Shown here piece by piece: positions 57,672 to 64,000 of a DNA stretch of 64,000 nt. The stretch covers positions 79,530,420 through 79,594,419 of the forward strand of contig NC_087247.1 in assembly GCF_037042905.1 (NCBI RefSeq). The letters are read 5' to 3'. How positions within the stretch are numbered: position 1 is the stretch's first letter; every line of letters begins with the position of its first letter. Source of the DNA: Lytechinus pictus. Lineage: Eukaryota > Echinodermata > Echinoidea > Temnopleuroida > Toxopneustidae. The notes below the pieces were generated by a model. It had not been told where the DNA came from. It made no database searches and was given only the letters and a program-made list of their open reading frames with translations. Position numbers and translations under genes: made by a program.

Positions 57672-59024
57672 GGGGGACACTACAGTCAGTAAAAATAAAA
57701 GAAATGAAAGTCCATGTATATCCAATAGATTCCTCCCCCAAATAATTGATGGTAATATTGTATACTGTATTTTCTTCAAACAGAGGAGAATATTAATAAA
57801 GTTAATGTGGTGTACTCACTTATTTGACTCTATATCACATTGTCTACAGTTCACACCTGTCATTACTAAGGCCTCCTCATTCTCGGGATAATATTCTATA
57901 ATGGCCAAACAAATCAAGTAAGTAACCTAAGTAAACAAATTGGTTTCTGGTATAATGGAATGCTTTAGTGATTGTTTCTCTTACCCCTGTTTGATGAGCT
58001 GGGAAAATAATACAGGGCCTCGCTATCAGGGCTTTCCCAAAAGGGCCATGGATTTTATTTAAAAAAGAACCCCTGAAATTCCTGAAGGGTCCAATGTAAA
58101 TTGTAATACATTGTACAAAATTTTGGCTGTGAGCAAAAGTAACCCACCAAATATTTGATTTTCTCCCCTGGTACTGAGCTATAAGGCTCCTTCAAATATG
58201 GCACATCGCAGTAACAAACCTTAAAGGGGTACTCTGGGCTGAAAAAAAATCATATTGAAATATATAGCGTAAACATTTCATCAATATCTGAGACTTGAAG
58301 CGTGTGATTTGTATGAGAGAGCTGATTTTTCTCACCATCATTGATAATACTATCTGGATGAGGCTTATGGGGCCATGTAAATTGTTTTACCAGTTTAAGC
58401 TAAGTTTTGATTAGGCCAATGCTGATCCATGAAGTGGTTAGAGTGAGTACTGTATGAATTTACTTGACTTTTTGTCATATTTGATATTTTTCTCAATATT
58501 AAAATAAATCGAAATGTTCAAGAGGATTGTGTAAGAGTGAATTAAAACTGTCTTGTCATACCCTGGTTGAAAACTACAATCCTAGACAATTCAAGGATAT
58601 TCTTTCAGTCATTATTGGAAGGAAGCTTTGAGTTGGAGATCTTATCATGGTTATCTTTTCTTGACGACATTGTTATATAACACATCCTGCTCTCCATTGC
58701 TACCGATCAGTCATACCTGGGTTTTTTGTGATGAGAAAACATTCTCCAACAGCAATATACAAATTGTTAAAACAGATGAGAAATATTAAATTTGAAGGGG
58801 AATTTATCATAAAATAAATATATGTTTATAAACGAGCATCATCAAGGTTTAACAAAAGCTATTTACACGTAGCCTGATTTGATTATTATTAAGTTGAGTT
58901 CTTTCAAAATTTGGCTGAATATTAATTTTGCTGTGGTCAGGGATGTTTTCCTTTTCTTTACTCTTTCACTATAACCCTACCAAACATAGTTTGAAGGGGG
59001 TATAAAGGAATCAGTTTACATTTG
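57672..59024. other. Region between repeats; no gene recognised
   Basis: TTAAAGGGGTACTCTGGGCTG at 58222 looks like one end of another TTAA-type repeat; its other end was not found. Short acceptor-like sites near 57780 and 57849 open only brief frames. Confidence 0.35.
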
Positions 59025-59683
59025 TGCGGGCGGTCGGTCAGTCCATTGCAAGTCTTGCGCATCGAACTACTTCCTCAGTTTTTACCCAATTCTCATGGCA
59101 CACATATTGGTCTTGAGGTAAAGATGTACAGGACATACCGGTATGTAATTTGTGTGTCAGAAATCATGTTGCCATGGTAACAAGATATTATATGATGAAA
59201 ATTTTGCGGTTTGAATTACTTCATCAATTTTCATGAAATTTGACTCACTCATTGGTTCGAGGTAAAAATGTCCAAGACACGTATATTGTGTATGTCAAAA
59301 ATCAAAGTGCCATGGTAACAACATATTATATGCCCCAAATTAGGAAAAAATTTGTGGTTCGTACTACTTCATCAGTTTTCAGCCAATTCTCATTAAATTT
59401 GGCTCACACATTTGTCTTGAGATAAAGATGTACAGGACATATTTTTCCATGTGTTAGAAATTGTGTTGACATGGTGACAACATATTGTATATCAAAAAAA
59501 TTAGGTAAAATCTTGCGGTTTGAACTACCTCTTCTATTTATTAACAAATTATCATGATATTTAGCTCATGCATTGGTCTTGGGGTAATACTTGGCAAGAC
59601 ATTATTTTTCCATGTGTTGGAAACTCTTGCCATGGTAATGGCATACGGCGGGGGTATTAATCACCATCAGTGATTGTTCTAGT
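59025..59683 (+). mobile_element. Helentron-like repeat with RFX X-box units, copy 2
   Basis: Same family as 16741-17370. The left part has CGGTCGGTCAGTCC. X-box-like words lie at 59168 (perfect GTTGCCATGGTAAC), 59307, 59464 and 59626 (decayed). The end reads AATCACCATCAGTGATT hairpin, then GTTCTAGTTT. Confidence 0.65.
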
Positions 59684-60079
59684 TTAAATCCGTTTCACAT
59701 GTGCACAAACCCCCTAGGAACAGGGTAGGAAATAATATTATTGGGGGGGGGGGCTATTTTTCTCTTCACATTGGGGGGATTGCTGAAGATTGAGGACAAC
59801 TTTTAATTTTTGGTGCAATGAGCACTTGTGCAGTGAATGCCAATATCTGAGTAGAATCTTGGTTTTCTATTTGTGAATATTGTTTGTTGCAGATCTTGAT
59901 ACAACTAAACTCTTGAAAAGATTGTCACCCTAAAACTTGCAATTTTAGGGGCAATTTGGGTCATCATGAGTGTGAAATCACAGGTTGCCCTCATTTATTT
60001 TCAACACATTTATTTCATTGAGTTTTTCATAGTCTATCTTTCTCAACTAGCTGATGTCACCAATTTGCACATGCACATA

Positions 60080-60582
60080 AAAGGGAAGTTCACCCTGAAG
60101 AAAAGTTTGTTGTCAAAATAGCAGAAAAAATTATCAAAAATATTGGTGAAGGTTTAAGGAAAATCCATGAAAGATTAAGAAAGTTATAAAAAAAGTTAGT
60201 AGAATTTTAATCATTTGATTTGTGACGTCATAAATGACCAGCTGTGCCTTATGTTATGGAATGTAAAATGCATAAATTTCAAATTTTTTATTGGTTTTTA
60301 TTACTTTTGTTTTATTTTAGGAATGGGTGTGAAATGATTTGTCTATTGATATACTCACAGTAAAAACCATTTTCAATTTTCTGAGAAAATTACATTTCAT
60401 TGATTTTTTTACCATACGTTATGTAGGAAGCTGCTCGCATATGACATCACAAATCAAATGATAAAAATTCAACTAAATTTTTTTATTTTTTGATGGATTT
60501 TCCTCAAACCTTCAGCAATATTTTTAAATTATTTTTTCAGCTATTTTTACAATAATTTTTTTGTCAGGGTGAACCTCCCCTT
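60080..60582. mobile_element. Foldback MITE, ~500 bp
   Basis: AAGGGAAGTTCACCCTGA and TCAGGGTGAACCTCCCCTT are the ends. Inner blocks ATCATTTGATTTGTGACGTCAT and ATGACATCACAAATCAAATGAT are also inverted copies, so the pairing extends over roughly 150 bp per side. TTAA follows the right end. Confidence 0.75.
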
Positions 60583-60928
60583 AAAGTTTCATGTTCTTTT
60601 CCATCTCTTCTTATCTTAAACACTTTCTCTCAATCAATTTTGATTTTCTCTATGTTTACGAAACGTAGTTGATATAAAGCATTTTGTTTGACAAAATTTG
60701 TTTTTAATAGTTTGTTTTAATACTATTCACAAATGTACAATATTTCCAAACTCATATATGTAATTGCATTTTACGTCATTTATGTTACTTCGATATTAGT
60801 CATCAAGGTAAAGTCCACCCAAACAGCAAGTTTATTGAGTAAATCATAACGCTGAAAATTTCATGAAAATTTGTTGTAGAATAAGATTATTTTCAATACC
60901 TTTAAATGAAAAATTAAGGTGATGAGAG

Positions 60929-61165
60929 ATGGGGTAATTTCCTTCGGCAAGAAATTTATCCACATTGTGCTGCAATCAACCCAGGTGACGTGAATGGGTA
61001 CCTGGCAGGAATTTATTCCTTGAAATGTGTGTGCGCTGTAATCTTGGTAATTACGGCTGCCAAGCTAAAGCTGGGGTAATAATATCCAAGTCCTTTGGAA
61101 GCGCATAGAGACATTGTTCATAATTGTGATATGCACTATATTAGAACTGTATATTATTATTATTA
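60929..61165 (+). mobile_element. SINE, truncated copy (tRNA head lost)
   Basis: It shares with 17587-17870 the blocks AATTTCCTTCGGCAAGAAA, CAACCCAGGTGACGTGAATGG and GTGTGCGCT and an (ATT)n tail. The tRNA-derived head is absent. Confidence 0.75.
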
Positions 61166-62660
61166 TTAAAAATATATTTTGATGGAGCACAGGAACCCCC
61201 ATTTCCGACTCGACTACAATAATGCAGTCATACATGGTATAGGTTCGTTGTTAAAAAATAGGCTGAAAACGTAGCCTATAGACTGCCCAGTGGGCAATCA
61301 ATCTTTGCTGAAATCATTTATTTATTAACAGAGACATAATGAAGATGAAAATATGTTGTGTGGAAGATTTAATATCATGTAAAATGCAGGAAACATCCAT
61401 AAAGTAGGCATATCGTTCGCACACCTCAGCTATATGGTGAAATGGGCCAAAAAACAAATTTTTATGTATGCACCATATTGAAAAGGGGGCTGAAATCACA
61501 GTCTATAATGTCATTTTCAATTACTGACATATATTTTCTAAAAGTAGAGATATAGATGAAGAGAACGATATTATGCTTGACAGGAAATATATCAAAAAAA
61601 GTACACTAAAAAAAAAAAAAAATTTCTAAATCGATTTTCGACATTTTTAAAAGCAAGAAATCTCCCAAACTAATGATACGCAAATTTCATGACGTAATTT
61701 GCATATGTAAACAATAATTTCTGTTCATGAAATTTTGCATGTCTCTTTTGCACTACTTGAACAATATAGTTTGAAAGTTTCATACAAAACAATCACGGTT
61801 TGGCTGAGATATTCTCCCTTGACTTCATGCTATGTGTAGAATGTCTAAAAAATGGTGAAATAGGGCCATTTTGTAGTGACGTCATAGAGTATGTCATTTT
61901 GGCGGGAAGACCACGGATAAAACACGGCAGCAATGCATTTTTGTAAACTTCAAGGTCCATGCTGTCCAGCTAAGGGGTCATTTGCTTGTCCTGCTTTCGG
62001 TTGAATAAATCTCCCGGGCTGCCGGACTAATATTTTTGTAACTTGTCTGCGGCGTTTTAACATATCTTGTTTTCAGAAAGTGATCGTAAGCTAGAATTCT
62101 GTTGATTTTATCAATATATGAGCACACCCCTTCATATCAAAGCAGGTACATGTAAATTCTACATAACTGTACTCTTGCCTATATTATGCTGACATATAAA
62201 TTGATTTAGTTTTTACAAATCAACAAGTTCAATTTATAAATTTTAATACTTCATTGAAAAATGAATTACACTTGTTAAAAAGAGTAATTAGTTTTTTTGG
62301 GGGGGCAAAGCCTAGATTAACTGGTGCTTTTGTGTTTCTTTGCCTGCTGACTTGACTTACAAATGAACAATAATTACCCAATTTAGGACAAAACATTTTC
62401 TTCAATTGTGGTTTCCTTTGTGCAGCATTGAAAATAGTTAGGAACATCACCACACTAGTTAATTGTTTTAGTCTGTCTGTTCCAAATAAGCAGGATAATC
62501 AAGATTAAATAAAACATGTGAAGTATCAGTAAGTTTAACTTAAACAAAAATATTTGAACCATATTTACAGGTTACAAAAATATACAATATTATTATTTAC
62601 ATTAAATACACAAGAAATGTGAGCTTCAAACTAGCTTTCATGGCATGTTGATAATAATTG
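61166..62660. other. Intergenic region between convergent genes
   Basis: No exon is recognised. It must contain the 3' end of the LRR-receptor mRNA (- strand); ATTAAA-type signals on the - strand lie near 62240. The Artemis 3' end should also lie between 46059 and here if the gene is complete. Confidence 0.35.
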
Positions 62661-64000
62661 TCATTTCATTTTGTCAGGTGTCAATTCAATAGGAACCAAG
62701 TAGTAATCAGTGTCAGAATCTAAATCCTCTTCTACATCCTTGCTTCTTGTTTGGTCTATCCTACATCTCTGAAGATTCATCTTAACAATCTTGTCATTAA
62801 TATATAAAGATGGATCACAGCATAATGTTTCCTTGAATTCTGGCTTATCGTAGATATGAGATCGAAGCGTTGAGCTATCACCAGCTACAATATTAGTGGG
62901 TTTTGTTGGTCCATTTGTGATGCTTGGAGACAGAGATTTTGGACTGATTGCATGACACAAGTATTCATGTTTTGGAAGTTCAACCTGACTGTCTGTTGTT
63001 GTCATACTAGTTTGAGGAGATACAGGATTTACTCTCATCTTTTTCTTTTGATGGCACTTTCTTCGAATGTAGAACATACAGACAGACACTAAACTAAATG
63101 TTACAAGGATTGCAGAGGAAATGATTATAATGTTTACTGCAGTGGTTGATAAAACAGGTTTGCTTTCACAAGTTTGCATAAAATCAAAAGTAACCTCCCT
63201 CCTTCTGGTACTTGGAGTGGCACAAAAGGTAGATTCTTGTTCAATGATTGTCAGGTTTCTCTGATTTTTAAGAAGTGACCATACCTCTGTGTTGTTGCAT
63301 ATGCAATTCCATGGGTTGTTATCCAGTTTGATCTCTTGGAGTCCTTGTGGATGATGTACCAGCCAAGCATTGAAGTTGGTCAGACGATTGTAGTCAAGGT
63401 GCAGTACTTGTAGCCTCCTAAGATACTTAAAGACATCATCAGAGAGCTCAGGTATATCATTGTTTGTCAAGTACAGCTCTTCTAAGTAGTCATAGTGCAG
63501 GTATGATGAATCAAAAGAAACCTTTATCAGGTTACTTCTCATGTTTAACACATGTAGCTTCTTCATTCTATCTTCTGTTAAAGCTTCTGGCATTTCAATT
63601 AAGCGATTGTATCCTAAGTATAGGTAATGTAGTTTGGTCATTCCATCAAAGGCATTAGAACTGATTTCTGTAATGCGATTTAATGTGAGATTTAATACAT
63701 CCAAACTAGGAACATTTACTAAGAATGTTTCAATATTTTCTAGTCGATTGTCATCAAGGCGTAAAACTTCCAAGTTGTCTAAGCCTTGAAAAGCTCTGTT
63801 TGAAATGTTGCTAATTCTGTTGCCTTGAAGGTAGAGGATTGATAATTCTGGTAGAGATTCAAACACAGCTTGGTCAAGGTTCCCTATTAAATTGTCAGAA
63901 GCATCAAGATGTTCCAGGAATGGAAAATTTTGCAGAGCATTTCTTTCAATTTCAGTTATCTGATTATCAGATATCACCAATTTCCGGACATTCGTACTTT
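62661..64000 (-). CDS. Leucine-rich-repeat transmembrane receptor (3' part of gene)
   Basis: A single open frame runs from the window edge to a TGA, about 446 codons with no start seen (it begins ... STNVRKLVISDNQITEI inside a repeat, so the N-terminus and probably more LRRs lie beyond 64000). About nine typical LRRs (LxxLxLxxNxIxxIxxxxF) are followed by a C-terminal cap (NNPWNCICN ... CATPSTRRREV ... FMQTC). One membrane helix (AVNIIIISSAILVTFSLVSV) follows at about residues 281-305, then a basic stop-transfer RRKCHQKKK. The cytoplasmic tail of about 130 residues holds several tyrosines (HEYLC, HIYDKP, DTDYYLV) but no TIR, kinase or Ig domain. It is a type I surface protein, perhaps adhesion or immune; the exact family is not recognised. 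Confidence 0.9.
   Translation of the reverse strand, partial: STNVRKLVISDNQITEIERNALQNFPFLEHLDASDNLIGNLDQAVFESLPELSILYLQGNRISNISNRAFQGLDNLEVLRLDDNRLENIETFLVNVPSLDVLNLTLNRITEISSNAFDGMTKLHYLYLGYNRLIEMPEALTEDRMKKLHVLNMRSNLIKVSFDSSYLHYDYLEELYLTNNDIPELSDDVFKYLRRLQVLHLDYNRLTNFNAWLVHHPQGLQEIKLDNNPWNCICNNTEVWSLLKNQRNLTIIEQESTFCATPSTRRREVTFDFMQTCESKPVLSTTAVNIIIISSAILVTFSLVSVCMFYIRRKCHQKKKMRVNPVSPQTSMTTTDSQVELPKHEYLCHAISPKSLSPSITNGPTKPTNIVAGDSSTLRSHIYDKPEFKETLCCDPSLYINDKIVKMNLQRCRIDQTRSKDVEEDLDSDTDYYLVPIELTPDKMK

Noticed and set aside
57780..57905. C-terminal Artemis exon near 57.8 kb
   Set aside because: Acceptor-like sites open frames of fewer than 15 codons with no resemblance to the family.

Overview
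This is AT-rich, intron-rich animal DNA, not a bacterial or plasmid replicon. The coding exons are short, separated by kilobase introns and bounded by GT/AG signals. They encode a metazoan DNA-repair nuclease, and the mix of repeats (foldback transposons, tRNA-derived SINEs, Tc1-type elements, Helentron-like repeats) fits a marine invertebrate. A sea urchin or another echinoderm is the best guess, because the 10-kb element at 47.7-57.7 kb has the layout described for sea-urchin TU foldback transposons. The species assignment is inference.

Two protein-coding genes are clear. (1) DCLRE1C (Artemis), the SNM1-family metallo-beta-lactamase/beta-CASP nuclease of non-homologous end joining, lies on the + strand. 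Twelve consecutive coding exons can be read between 15274 and 46058 (346 codons), all phase-compatible and all with canonical splice sites. They cover Asp37-His38 of the HxHxDH motif through the end of the catalytic core. Exon 1 (with His33 and His35) and the disordered C-terminal tail were not found. (2) A leucine-rich-repeat transmembrane receptor lies on the - strand from 62661 to the right edge; its N-terminus is cut off by the window end. The two genes converge.

Most of the rest is repetitive. 0-3.5 kb: a palindromic MITE, purine tracts, and two near-identical hairpins 2.4 kb apart. 3.6-10.1 kb: a large foldback structure whose left arm is interrupted by a Tc1-type palindrome and whose right arm is interrupted by a 2.7-kb inverted-repeat element. 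10.2-14.5 kb: a duplicated dispersed repeat whose tail has expanded into a 56-bp x 49 minisatellite. Artemis intron 3 (16.0-24.8 kb): an 8.2-kb stretch bracketed by matching inverted ends, containing RFX-motif repeats, a SINE, TTAA and TAA MITEs, a possible antisense exon and a GC-rich three-arm hairpin. Intron 4 (24.8-29.7 kb): a Helentron-like element, a second TTAA MITE and a possible alternative terminal exon. Intron 6 (31.4-33.3 kb): a 43-bp x 31 array in which each unit repeats the exon-6 splice donor. Introns 8 and 9 (35.8-42.7 kb): three long near-perfect palindromes, one of them a Tc1 transposon converted into a foldback. 46-62.6 kb: a TU-like foldback of 9.95 kb with nested insertions (a Tc1-like non-autonomous element, a 5'-truncated non-LTR retrotransposon with RNase H, small MITEs), then a second RFX-repeat copy, a foldback MITE and a second SINE.

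The strongest candidates for something not described before are the self-copied splice donor in Artemis intron 6, the palindromised Tc1 element in intron 8, and tandem-repeat mobile elements that carry regulatory-factor palindromes (RFX X-box, nuclear-receptor half-sites).
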